DNA of 59,498 nt, taken from the NCBI GenBank assembly GCA_001661515.1, contig LUVW01000041.1:118124-177621 (forward strand), in the 5' to 3' direction. Numbering within the stretch: position 1 is the first letter of the stretch; the number at the start of each line of letters is the position of its first letter. The notes under the pieces are model-generated. The model made no database searches, was not told the DNA's origin, and saw nothing but the letters and a program-made list of their open reading frames with translations. The translations under genes and the position numbers were made by a program. The DNA comes from Capniomyces stellatus. Taxonomy: Eukaryota; Kickxellomycota; Harpellomycetes; Harpellales; Legeriomycetaceae. This document shows, one piece after another, positions 20,704-31,653 of this stretch.

Positions 20704-23533
20704 ATGGGAGAATCAAAAGGATTTAGATCAAAGAGGAGAGGAGCGTTTTCGGGGGGTAAAAGAGGGACAGGTCGAGGAACTAGAGGTGGAGACGGATTTG
20801 GTGAGAGATCCGGAAACGATAGTAGGTATGATAGTAGGCTAGGCAAGGGGAAGTTTTCAGAGTTCCAAAAGAAAAGGTAAGCCGATAAAAGGCAATGTTG
20901 GATATGATGTTATGTATAAAGTAATGAGGGTAAACACTAAGAGTAAAAAAAAAAAAAGAATAAAAAAAAAGTAACGGTGAATATGGAAATGGCAAAATGG
21001 CAATAGAAGCGAAGGAGGGTCAAAGGGAATAGAAGTGCTGGTAAGAGACTTGGGGGTTGAACCTGAGCTTGGTTATATAGCCAATGTGGATAAAAATAAG
21101 AATGGAAATATAGATATAACACAAATACAAAACACCAACACGAAATACCAACACTAACAAAGAGACTGTGACTGTGATTGTAACTGTGGGTGGAAAATAG
21201 ATTACGGGAATCGATCAAAAGCTGAGATCGTTGGTGAAAAAGTTTATCGATACGAGGACGAATAAGGGGGTAAAGATCTTAGGCTTTAAAGGGGATTCAA
21301 AAGGGTTGATAGTAACGGTGGAAACCAAGGATATGGCGTTTAAGCTCGAGTCGCTAGACAATACAAAGTATCTGGGAAAGCTGATAAATGTAAAGGTGCT
21401 GAACTACGACGAAGACGACAAGGTGAGCATCAAAAAGGTGCTGGAAAAGTTTCTGGAAAGCAGAATCAGCAACGAAAACAGCTGTTTGAATCTGCAAAGC
21501 ATTGGAGAGGATATGGTGTTGAGGGAACTTGACATGCAGAATATATTGACAGATAACCACAGTAAAGCGATAAAGGCGATATTTGCATTGGCATCACGAA
21601 AATACCCAAATGTAAGAGTAGCATTTTATAGTAATGATAAAATAGTAGTAATTTGTTTTTTTAATAATAAAATAATAATAATAATATAAACAATAGTAAA
21701 ATAATAGTAAAATAATAATAATAATAATATAAACAATAGTAAAATAATAATAACAATAAATAATTGGGAAAATGTAGATTGATACCATAGACTTGTCAAA
21801 TAATGGACTAATAACACTGGCGCCAATTTCATCACTTGCCACTTATTTCCCCAAGCTGAAAAACCTGTCACTACAATCAAATCCAATCCAATCAGTCAGC
21901 GAACTTGATTATTTCAGTTTGACAGGAACAATAAATCCGCTCCAAACACTCAAAGAGCTTCTACTTCTCAACACGCAGCTCCGGGAAAACGAACTCAATT
22001 CGCCTGGTGGTGACCTGACGTACCTCAGAAACGTAGCAATGCGATTTCCTTCGCTTGAAATGCTGGATCTTGTAGCGCTGAGCCCTGAAATAAGAAAAGC
22101 CGCAACCGAAGAGGCAAAACTGCACCTTATGAATCTGTCCAAAACCGGCCAACTGAACGTCAAACCCAAGCTGCTAATGGCTAATATTGACAACGTTGCT
22201 CGAGCCAACAGCTTTAAGCCCCTACGAAGCCTTGCTCCAGTCAAGGCTGTTTTCACCGATACCCCCGACACAATGACTATAGCCTCGGGATTTCTTGCAG
22301 GGTAAAGTTCAAATCACTTTATACATTTAATTCGACTTTTATTATTTACTTGATTGCAAAAAAGAAAAAAAAATCACGTGACTTTTAATAGTAAATTCAA
22401 TCAACTTTCTGTAATATAATGTAATCCAATTTATTGCTACACATAAAGGGCCTTTCCCTTGTTTGATGGAAACCGAGACCTGTTGTCGTCAATATACTCG
22501 ACCGATGCTCTCTTTTCAATCAGTGTCAACTCAACTTTGCCGCCTGGGTTCAAAAAGAGGAATCATACTGAGCCGTTATCGCTAAGCAAGTACCAGGAAA
22601 CAAACCACAATTTGACACGTGTTAAGGACCACAAAAAGCGAAAGTATGGCCTGTACTATGGCAGCCAATCAATTGTCAACAAACTCAAATCTTTACCTCC
22701 TACCAGCCACCCTCTAAACAGCCCCGAAAAATTTGTTTTTGATGCCTGGGCAATCACTGTTCCCCAAGTCAATGTAGGCAGTGTAAATGGAATCATGGTT
22801 GTTGTCCATGGTCAGTTTACGGAACCTGACACCAATTCTACCTACTCGTTCGATCGGTCCTTTATTTTAACTGAATCAACTCCTGACACTGCGTAAACAT
22901 TATCAATCATTTATTTATTTGACATTCATTTATTTGTTTGACATTCATTTATTTGTTTGACATTCATTTAATTTCTTGACATTCATTTAATTTCTTGACA
23001 TTCATTTAATTTCTTGACATCCATTTACTTATTTGACATCTATTTAATTTCTTGCTAATATAGTGCCTTTGCTGCTGGTTGGCCTTGTATAATTAAGCGC
23101 GATTTGCTAAGTATTCGCCAGTACAACGGGTTTGACTCTTGGATCCCTGACTCTACACCCAATGTCACCTCGGTCCCAGTTCCTGGTTCTGTCCCCACTC
23201 CTAATACTATTCCTGCCACTCTTGCTACCACTACCATCGCTAACACCATTCCAGCTTCAATTCCTGGTTCTGGTTCTGGTTCTGCTTTAACTCCTGATCA
23301 GTTGAATTTAATCGCCCAGTTACATTCTCAGACTGGCTTGAACCAAGAATGGTCAGCCAAATGCCTTAATGAAACTGGCTGGGATTTACCTCGTGCTTTA
23401 GAAGCTTTCAATCAAGTCAAGGTATAATACTTACTATTTACTATTTACTATATACTATTTACTAATTACTAATTACTAATTACTAATATCTATTTAGGGA
23501 TCCATTCCTCAAGTTGCTTACTCCTCTTTATAA
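20704..23533 (+). CDS. MEX67: Mex67/NXF1-type mRNA export receptor, 7 exons
   Basis: mRNA export factor acting at nuclear pores with an Mtr2-type partner. My model: exons 20704-20876, 21007-21040, 21201-21611, 21778-22301, 22449-22892, 23064-23421, 23498-23533; 1980 nt, 659 residues, one open frame. Exon 1 is Arg/Gly-rich (RNA-binding tail). The 34-nt exon 2 joins exon 3 to give IEVLITGI, the first strand of the RRM-like domain (about 65-135). LRRs follow (TIDLSNNG, FPKLKNLSLQSNPI; about 205-330), then the NTF2-like domain (FPLFDGNRDLLSSIYS at its start, GWPCIIKRDLLSIR near its end; about 380-560) and the TAP-C/UBA-like end (LTPDQLNLIAQLHSQTGLN ... NETGWDLPRALEAF; about 600-648). Introns start GTAAG/GTAAA/GTATA and end TAG/AAG. 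The fifth intron contains a minisatellite. Confidence 0.92.
22905..23055 (+). repeat. 19-bp minisatellite inside a MEX67 intron
   Basis: About eight degenerate copies of a 19-bp unit (GACATTCATTTATTTGTTT-like) fill almost the whole intron 22893-23063. It is intronic in the model, so copy-number change would alter only intron length. Confidence 0.8.
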
Positions 23534-23808
23534 CTACGATCCCGTTTTAATTTATCTTGATTTATTTACCTCATTTTATTTTATTTTATACATAGTCTTA
23601 TCTTATTTATTTGGCCAAACTCTTTCAAATTTTCTGTTTTAATTTACATCCCTTCACAAAAAAAAAAACAATTCAACTACAATAAACCAACTCCACCTTA
23701 TGTAGCAACATTGAAGTATCATCACAATAAATGTGTTAATACCATGGTAACTTCAAGCAAAATAAATAAATAAATGAAAGACAAAATAACGACCAAGTCT
23801 CCTTTTAG

Positions 23809-24552
23809 CTAAAGATTTTTCTTGATTTCCTCTCCATGTTCGCCAATTTCCTTCATTTCAAACTTCTTTTGCTTCCAGCCCATCACTAATCCCTCCTCTT
23901 CGCTTCGCTTAGGAATCAAGTGGAAATGAACGTGCATAACTTCTTGATGCGCTATTTTCCCATTATTCTGCAAAATATTATAGTCAACACATCCTATCGC
24001 TTTAGCCAGCTTCTTTGCTACTGGAAGTATGTCTGCCAAATGCTCATCAGGGAGTTGGTCCATTTTTTCCGCGTGATCTATTTTGTGTTTATTTCTTTTA
24101 AGACTTAATAACTCAAAAATATAGCCCAACCCCACATTTCTTTTACGCTACGCTTTTGCACTTTTATTGATATCAATGTCATTCAGCTACAACCAATACT
24201 ATTTAGCTACAGTTTATCATCACTTACATTTTGGAATAACGAGCTGTTGTTGATTCGTTAAATTATTATACATAACAAAACATAGGACAAAACATAACAT
24301 AACGTAACATAGCACAAGAACGATTATTAAAATTCTTTTGAACCCAATTTCATCCTATTCCTAGAAAAGATTTATATTCCTTTGTTTACCAACTTAATCT
24401 TATTATGGGGCTGGTTTACTTACTGAATGTCCCTTTGACAAAGGTCCAATGTCAAGGAACGCATAACTCAATGGTGTCTCCAACAACTTGGAACTTGGAA
24501 TTACTCCTTTAATAATCTTGCAAAACAAACACTCTGCTGCCAAATGACTCAT
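23809..24552 (-). CDS. HNT1: HINT-type HIT-domain nucleoside phosphoramidase, 3 exons with a 16-nt microexon
   Basis: Histidine-triad hydrolase of the HINT branch, acting on AMP-lysine and AMP-NH2-like substrates (family knowledge). Exons, in transcript order: 24552-24424 (43 codons), 24243-24228 (16 nt, reading LVIPK plus one base), 24077-23809. Total 414 nt, 137 residues, the usual HINT length. The first exon has CLFCKIIKG (zinc-type Cys pair) and ends KGHS; the microexon supplies LVIPK; the third exon starts YHAEKMDQLP and carries NILQNNGKIAHQEVMHVHFH with the H-x-H-x-H triad. Every junction restores a conserved HIT segment, and the splice sites are GTAAGT donors with CAG/TAG acceptors. 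It is divergently transcribed from MAD2, sharing a 687-bp upstream region. Confidence 0.95.
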
Positions 24553-25239
24553 CTTGATACTTGTTCTTTTGATCTTTTGTTTGTTTGTTTGTTCGTCCGT
24601 TCCTTTTTTTTACACTACTGTTGTTTCACTTTGACAATTTACTTTGCTAAAAAGTGGTAACGAGGCTCGCTCTGTCTGCTCTCTAGATATTTCTGCATTT
24701 TATCTGCAGTTTTTATTCACTTTATACATTGTATTTTTTGGCTTCGCTTATTTGCTACTATTTCACTTTTATTTATTCACTTTTATTTACTAGCTTTATT
24801 TACTTTACTTGCTTTATTTACTTTTATCAACTTAGATCCTCGACAATTTAAAGCCACCCAATTCCGGTTGTTTGCTTTTCATTGCTTTTCTTGCTTTTCA
24901 TAAATAAATCTCTCCAATCACCTCGGCACTTTCCCAAATCGTTCCCAAATCATTTCCGTTTCCACTTTTCAACGTTTTAATTTTATTTGGTGTTTTTATT
25001 TGATGTTTTTATTTGGTGTAAAAGTTTATATAGCTATTAGTTTTGTAGTAGCTAAACCCTCTCTCTAGTTAGTGTCTTGCAATCATTCAGCTTTCAGCAA
25101 ACCATATATTTCTTTCCACTTTACTTTTACAACAAATACTCACCATTACAAACTAACTTTACTTTTGTTGCTCGACTGCTAATATTCATATTTTTTATAT
25201 ACCGACGTCGATTTAAGTATTCCGAATAAATCTTGCACA
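24553..25239. promoter_or_regulatory. Shared divergent upstream region of HNT1 and MAD2
   Basis: 687 bp between two divergent start codons. T-rich, with repeats of TTTATTCACTTTTATTTACT type (about 24770-24830). It must hold both promoters; I cannot point to specific factor sites. Confidence 0.55.
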
Positions 25240-26266
25240 ATGATGCAACAAGCTCAAATGACTAAAGGTTGTATTACCTTGAAAGGCTCAACCCAGATAA
25301 TCACCGAATTTTTTGGTAAGTTTAGTAAAATCTTGTTACATTTTCTTTTCTGTTTGCAAACATCAGCACTTTCTTTTTCCTTTCTTTTTTTATGAGTCAG
25401 ACTAGCTTTGTTGAGTTTAATTAATGCTTTAAATCGATATTTGGTCTCGTTTTATTCTAAAAATTCTGCCAAAAAAATTCATTAGAATACAGCTTAAACA
25501 GCATATTGTTCCAACGAGGTATATATCCAGCAGAAGACTTTAAAATGACCAAAAAGTACGGCTTGACCATGCTTGTCACTATCGATCCCGAGCTTCAGAA
25601 TTATATCAAAAACATTCTTTCGCAGGTTGAAAGTAAATATCAATTCAAAGGTTCTATTATTGCAAAAACACACATAAAAACATAAACACGTAAAACACAC
25701 TTATTTGGGGGACATACCATTAATCTGTAGAGTGGATAACTGACAAGTCCATTACTAGATTTATACTTGCTATAAAGTCGCGAGAAACATCGGAGGTTTT
25801 AGAAAGGTGGCAGTTTGATGTCCATCTTGAAGACGAATTCGTTGGCGCCACCAGCAACACAAACACGGCCACTATAAAGTAAGCACTGCGGTTTTGCCAA
25901 ACCAAATATTAATTTGTCTTTTTGTTGATACAATAGAAAGAGAATACCCATTAAATCCGAGCTGAATTGATACCGCACATTAGCTCTACCCAAGCACCAA
26001 AAACAGAGGCCCAGATAAACAAAGACATCCAGGCTATAATTCGGCAAATCACTGCATCTGTCACTTTTCTCCCAATAATAGAAGAAAAGTGCACATTCAA
26101 TATTCTGATATATGCCAACCATGGCGTTGAGGTGCCCACTACCTGGGTTGACAGCGACCCTCACTACGTCAAGAACTCTGAGCAGGTCAAGTTCAGGTCG
26201 TTCAGCACCGATATACATCGAGTTGACTCTATGGTTGCATACCGCCGCGAGCCTGATTTGTGTTAA
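25240..26266 (+). CDS. MAD2: Mad2 spindle-checkpoint HORMA protein, 4 exons
   Basis: HORMA-domain checkpoint protein that binds Mad1 and Cdc20 at unattached kinetochores. Exons 25240-25315, 25486-25632, 25731-25878, 25984-26266; 654 nt, 217 residues, one frame. The sequence follows Mad2 end to end: ITLKGSTQIITEFFEYSLNS, QRGIYPAEDF, LTMLVTIDPEL, then KW across the second junction, SREVTSEV-like strand ending EVLERWQFDVHLE, IIRQITASVTFLP, the safety-belt region and the C-terminal FRSFSTDIHRVDSMVAYR. Donors are GTAAGT, GTAAAT and GTAAGC; acceptors TAG. A second TAG at 25906 would bring a stop in frame, so I use 25983. The length is slightly above yeast Mad2, with about ten extra N-terminal residues. 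Confidence 0.94.
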
Positions 26267-28146
26267 CATATTTCACTTGCTCATCACAACTGCCTTTGTT
26301 GAAATCAAGAGCCAACAAAATACTTTGCCATTACCATATATATTTCCATTATTTCTTGCTTTATATTTCTTTATATTACCTTTATTACCTTTATTACCTT
26401 TATTGCCATTATTACCATTACTTCTTCCTTTCATATGTCTTTAATATACTCCAGTCTTACTTTTATATGAACATTTAAAGCAAAACATTTGTTTAGCATA
26501 AACTTTTTCATGTTTGATACTATTAGTATAATATTTCTTTTTTTATTATTGCTTTGTTTTTGCTACAGAAATAAAACATCATACTGTGCATTATGGGAAA
26601 TACCAATCATCAAAACAAAAAAACAAAACAAAATTCAACCCGTGTACTTGTTACACTGAAGGTTAAGTTATGCCGTCAAGTAGTTGTATTTAAAAACAAA
26701 TGTGCCATTGCTATAATCAACGTGAGTGTGGCTGCCTGAAAAGACTACAAAGCCACGAACTCGCACAAAGTTTGCTGATCGGTAAGCATAATAAAAAAAA
26801 CGGAAAACAGAAAACAGAAAACAGAAAAAAACATTCGAATTGAAATACAAAAGCTATTTCCTGAGTTTACCCCACAATGTGGGCAAATAGAGATAAGCAG
26901 GTGGAGAGTGGCTCTCAAATGGTCCTTATGTGCTCGGCAAGTAAATTGGAATTTATTTGAACATGACAATTGAAAAATTGAGGGATTGAAACCCAATTTA
27001 ATGGCCCAATTAGTTGCAAGTTAGATTGGTGTAATCACATTCCAATTAAATATAAGGTTACAGATTGAGCCAAGATTTAGCAAGTAAGAACGCACAGACA
27101 GATTGTGGTGGAATTATAAAGACGATATTATTACAAGAATTTAATGATAAAAAAAACAAATACAGGAAAAGAAAAAAGAAAACATTAAAAGGAAAAGGAA
27201 AAAAAAAAGAAAAAGAAAAAGAAAAAGAAAAAGAAAAAGAAAAAGAAAAAAATGGAGGGGAAAGGGGAAAAAGGAGAGAAAAGAAAATAAAGTTAGAAAA
27301 AGCTCCAATGGTCTTTGCAATAAAAGATGAAAACTAACAGCTCACCAGTGCTTAAGATTAAAAAAATGCAAGTTTAGTATCTTTGAAAAGAAAAAGGCTT
27401 TGTAGAATTTGAATTTAACAAAGGAAAAGTTTTTTTTATTTTTAAAATAGAAAAAATAAAACAGGATTGTGGAAAAACGGAGAATAAAAAATATTTTAAT
27501 GTAGACTTGATAAAATGCAAAAAAAGAAAAAAAAAAGTTTAATGAAAAGATTGATAATTACCACAATAAAAAAAAAAGAAATGAAAAAGTCTGAAAATTA
27601 ACGCAAATTCACATTGGAATTCGAGAGAGCTTGAAGAAAAAAAGAAAAGAAAAAGAAAACCTTACTAGCAGGATTAATAGAGCGATTGATTGAGAAATTG
27701 GCGCTTTTGGAGAAAACAAAAGATTGTTTAGGATTTAAGGGCGGAAGATCAAGCAATAGGCCAAGGTAGGAACAGCTTGCAAGTACACACAGCAGTAGGA
27801 TATTCGACACAAAAGTACAAAAGAAAGATACCGAGGCGATAAAAAAAACAGCTAGTATAAACCGGCCTTTTGAGTTTGCGTTATTTTAGTTAAATGGTTT
27901 AGATTTGAGTTTATACAAAGGAAGCGGAAATAAAGTATACTTTGAGCAATTGTAGCAGAAAAAGCAAGAAAAAAAAAAGACGATAGACTAGGTGACTCGA
28001 TTGAAAAGGTAACTTGGGCAAATATGAGAGAGAGAAAAAAAAATAAAGGAAAGGGGGGGGAGTGTGGTATAGGTTAAGGTGTAGGAGTATGTAGTAAAAG
28101 AAAGGGAATGACAGAGGGAATAATAACACGCGATGGTGAAAAATAG
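26267..28146. other. Intergenic: AT-rich, with unassigned minus-strand frames
   Basis: Nearly 1.9 kb. It holds a Lys/Glu-rich low-complexity frame from AAAGAA repeats (27065-27337, rejected as a gene). Minus-strand frames at 26668-26785 and 26860-26996 have splice-like edges and are listed separately. A small plus-strand frame near 27667-27770 (GLIERLIEKLALLEKTKD) could be an exon, but I cannot place it. Confidence 0.45.
26668..26996 (-). other. Possible last two exons of an unidentified gene
   Basis: On the minus strand a frame ending CRAHKDHLRATLHLL...CPHCG stops at a GTAAAC donor-like site near 26870. About 85 nt further, a CAG acceptor-like site near 26780 opens NFVRVRGFVVFSGSHTHVDY, continuing for 14 residues to a stop at 26668. 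The Cys/His pattern and the beta-rich ending look protein-like, but there is no start codon, no upstream exon and no family I recognise. Could be chance. Confidence 0.2.
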
Positions 28147-29792
28147 ATGACACGAGAAGGCAGTTCGCAAAAAGGAATAGATAAGCTCCAAGAGGCATTT
28201 GGGAGGTTGGATATAGATTTAGATGGAAAGATAGGGGTTTTGGACTTGATAGAGGGGTACAACCAGGTATTTTCAAAGGATCCTAAACATCGAATACATA
28301 GATCTGAAGCGGAGGCAATAGTAAAGACGATAGGGACGAAAGACAAGATAGACTTTTCGGAGTTTGTGGGGTATTTGGAAAAGCACGAGCTGTTGTCAGA
28401 GGTACTATTAGACTTTTCAGAAGAGAAAAAGGAGAGGGAAGGCAGTGAAAGCAAGCTTGGGGGCGGTAATGGGGAGGGAGATATGGGTAGGGGCAGGGAA
28501 AAGGTGGAGGTGCACGAGAAGGCCGAGAGAGTACTGGAGGTGTTTATATCAGTGGTTCGGCCGAATGTAATAGCGATAGGAGGTTACCCACAGGAGGATC
28601 GAGACGTGCTTGTACATTCAGGAAGACCAAAAATGGAGATCCATGCACACACGAATCCAAAGGCGCGAATTTGGAGTTCGCAGTATTGGTTTGGAGATGC
28701 GGATATTACATGGCTGAAGCATTTGGTATCAGGCGGGATGGCAGGTGCAGTTTCACGTACAGTAGTCAGTCCATTAGAACGAGTGAAGATATTATTCCAG
28801 GTAAAAAAAAAAAAAAAAGGGGGAATGGAGTTGATATGGTAGTATAATAATTGAATGATAATTAAATTAATAATAAATAATAATTAAATGATAAATTAAA
28901 TAAATAGTAAATAATAAGTAAATAATTAATGATATTTAAATAAATAGTAAATAATTAAATGATTAAATAGGTACAATCCAAGGACAAGACATCGTATAAT
29001 GGAGTAAGGAACACATTGGTAAAAATATGGAGAGAAGAAGGATTTATGGGATACATGAGAGGTAACGGAACAAATGTAATTAGAATCGTTCCATACTCAG
29101 CAGTGCAATTCGCAACGTACGAGCAGTTCAAACGACTGCTGATGGAGCCAGGAAAGTCAGAGCTGGACACTAAGCGTAGATTGCTAGCAGGAGCAGGGGC
29201 CGGAATAGCCTCGGTTTCAGCCACGTATCCCCTAGACATTATCCGGACAAGAATAAGCGTGCAGACGGGAAAACTGCTGGAAAACCCGGAACTTCTGGCT
29301 AAAGATAGCAGGGGCCGGCCAATTTTGCCGGAAATGCCGGGAATATACAAAACATTTATCGATATCTACAAGAATGAAGGCGGATTTCGAGCCACTTTCC
29401 GCGGGCTGGGCGCTACTTTGTTTGGCGTTGCGCCCTACGTAGCCCTCAACTTCCAGTGCTACGAAGTTCTAAGGATGTACTTCACCCCAGTTGGCGAGTC
29501 TTCACCCAGCGGTGTGCGCAAACTCATTTGTGGTGCTCTTGCAGGCTGCGTTGCCCAGTCAATCACTTATCCTCTCGATGTTCTCCGCAGGAAAATGCAG
29601 GTTGCTTCTATGCCTGGAATGGACCTTTCCTACAACAACACCTGGGATGCCTGCAAACAGGTTTTGAGGTCTGAGGGTGTCCGCGGCCTATACAAAGGCT
29701 TGGTTCCCAACTACCTAAAAGTTGCCCCTGCTATTGGTGTATCCTTTTGGACTTATGAATTTTGCAATGATTTGCTTAAATCCAATAAATAA
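28147..29792 (+). CDS. Mitochondrial carrier with an N-terminal EF-hand domain, 2 exons
   Basis: Exons 28147-28800 and 28971-29792 (phase-0 intron of 170 nt), 491 residues. The N-terminal part (about 1-190) has one good EF-hand loop, DIDLDGKIGVLD, and a degenerate second one (KDKIDFSEFV), then a charged linker. The C-terminal part is a complete three-repeat SLC25 carrier: LVSGGMAGAVSRTVVSPLER, a second repeat around SATYPLDIIRTR and a third around SITYPLDVLRRKMQ. By eye the carrier half resembles the YPR011C/SLC25A42 group (adenosine-phosphosulphate or CoA-type nucleotide carriers) more than the ATP-Mg/Pi carriers that normally carry EF-hands. I infer a Ca2+-regulated inner-membrane nucleotide carrier; the substrate is not certain. 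Confidence 0.88.
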
Positions 29793-30158
29793 CTTTTTTC
29801 CATTTCTATGTTATAATTTCTATTATAATTATTACTAGACTGTTTTTTAAAAGCTTTTAACTATTTATTTAATTAACTATTTATCTATTTAATTATTTAA
29901 TTATTTAATTAACTATTTACTTATTTAATTATTGTATTAATTATTTAATTATCTATTTATTTATTTAATTATCTATTTATTTATTTAGTTATCGTATTAT
30001 CTATTTAACTATTTAACTATTTAACTATTTATTTAATTATCTATTTAACTACTTATCTATTTATTTAATTAAATATTTAACTATTTACTTAATCAACTAT
30101 TTATTTATTTAATTAATTATTACCACTAACTGTTAATCATTTAACTATTAACTATTAA
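29793..30158. repeat. TTTAATTA simple repeats between convergent 3' ends
   Basis: Degenerate ATTTAATTATTTA/ACTATTTAACT repeats fill the spacer between the carrier and TRM9 stop codons. Probably shared 3'-UTR and termination DNA. Nothing coding. Confidence 0.7.
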
Positions 30159-31653
30159 TTAATTATTTTCTATTATCGCATACCAGTTATCCCTATCATA
30201 CCCACTTGATTCCACTTTCCCATTCCCAGTTTCCTCAATCAACTCGTTCAATTCTCCCTCTTTAAACAAGTGATAGTACCGATAGTACAGCTTATCGTTT
30301 TTATCTCCGTCAGTTGGCTTGTCCGTCTGCTCAATCTTTTGCTCACTTGTATCTGTACTTGCTTTTTTATCCTTATTTCCCCCTTTTGACTTTTCGCTAT
30401 TAGCCAACGTCACCCAAGGAACCAGCACATCTTGCACACTAGGATCAAACTCCCTTTTCCCCTAATTATACACACACATTCTCTGCTTTAATCCCACTAA
30501 TACCATATTAAACCAACTATACAATCTCCACCCCACTTAACAACAAATCCTCCCCCCCTTCCTTTCCTCAAAACTCTGTCTCTTCTACTATTGGTTGTTT
30601 TTAGTACTTACCTTTTGCTCGAGTGCCCACACAAATACCAAAATCTTACCCCCCTTTTTCACAATTCGTTGTAATTCCTATCATACAAAGCATTTTCTCT
30701 TAGTTTACCAAACCTATCCCTCATTACCCGCCCTTTATAATACCGATCCATTCGTTCCAACTCTCTGCCTCCACAAACACTTACTTTAATTGCCTCTACT
30801 CTTCTTTCACGTGATGAAAAGTGATGAATTACTGCTATCGATATCGCAAAGTCCTATTTTATCCAAAACAAACAAATAAACATTCCCACTCTCACTCGCT
30901 TTAGTTTTCGTTATATATAACTTGTTTAGCTTTCAATTCCCTTAATAAGTTACTTGTAGCGTTATTTCCCTTACAAAGGCATTGCTTCTATACGGCAAGT
31001 TCAGGCAATCACTGACGATCCCCTCCAGTCCCCTTTCATTGACAATCGATACCAACCCGTCACTCCTTTTTATCATATAATATATCGTTTCTCTTGTTAT
31101 TTACATGAAATCCTTAATAATAAATATTCGTACAAAAGTTATATTTTCTTTTCTTTTTGTAATTTATAACCAATTAACCACGGCTCAGTATCAAATCGCC
31201 ATAATATACGTTTCTTTAAAATATAAACAAGCCTTCATAAAGCATTCATTAAATATCAATACCTGTCAGATCCTGAAATAAAAATCTCTCCTTGACGCAA
31301 ACCCATATACTTTCCATTTCCGCAGCCTACATCTGCTCCTAAGCTCCCAACTTCCAACCCGTTTATAAAATTTTCCACCACTGGCCAAGGCTAAGATTAA
31401 CCATAAATTATTTTATCACAACTTTTACAATCTAGTTAAAATTATAGACTAATAACCAACCCCCCATTTATATTATTAGCCCACTACATTCCAAACAAAG
31501 TCACACAAGTCAACAGTATATTATTCTTATAAAAATCACCTTGTGTCTTGTATTGCTAAAATGTGTCGAAATCTCATTGTAAACTTTGTGTACGTATCTC
31601 TCTTCTTTTTCGACCTCTTTAAGCGTCAGCTTGTCTGGCACTGGTGTCTTCAT
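30159..31653 (-). CDS. TRM9: Trm9-type tRNA wobble-uridine carboxymethyl methyltransferase, 6 exons
   Basis: SAM-dependent enzyme that, with Trm112, finishes mcm5U at tRNA wobble position 34 (family knowledge). Exons, transcript order: 31653-31540, 31390-31263, 31065-30975, 30853-30785, 30677-30612, 30461-30159; 771 nt, 256 residues, single frame. Exon 1 has YVHKVYNEISTHFSNTRHK; exon 2 starts PWPVV and holds SAM motif I, GADVGCGNGKY, ending GSD; exon 3 continues RSDGL and ends DCLNLPYRSNAF; exon 4 is DFAISIAVIHHFSSRERRVE; exon 5 GGKILVFVWALEQK; exon 6 QDVLVPWV, a Lys/Asp/Thr-rich insert, then YYRYYHLFKEGELNELIEET and GYDRDNWYAIIE. The first donor is GTGATT, the others GTATTG, GTAAGG or GTAAGT. 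Only the insert is variable; catalytic parts look intact. Confidence 0.94.

Noticed and set aside
22905..23055. Regularly spaced direct repeats, CRISPR-like at first sight
   Set aside because: Contiguous 19-bp minisatellite with no spacers, inside an intron of a eukaryotic gene.
27065..27337. Lys/Glu-rich open frame
   Set aside because: It is a translated AAAGAA-type microsatellite without any domain and starts at a non-ATG codon.
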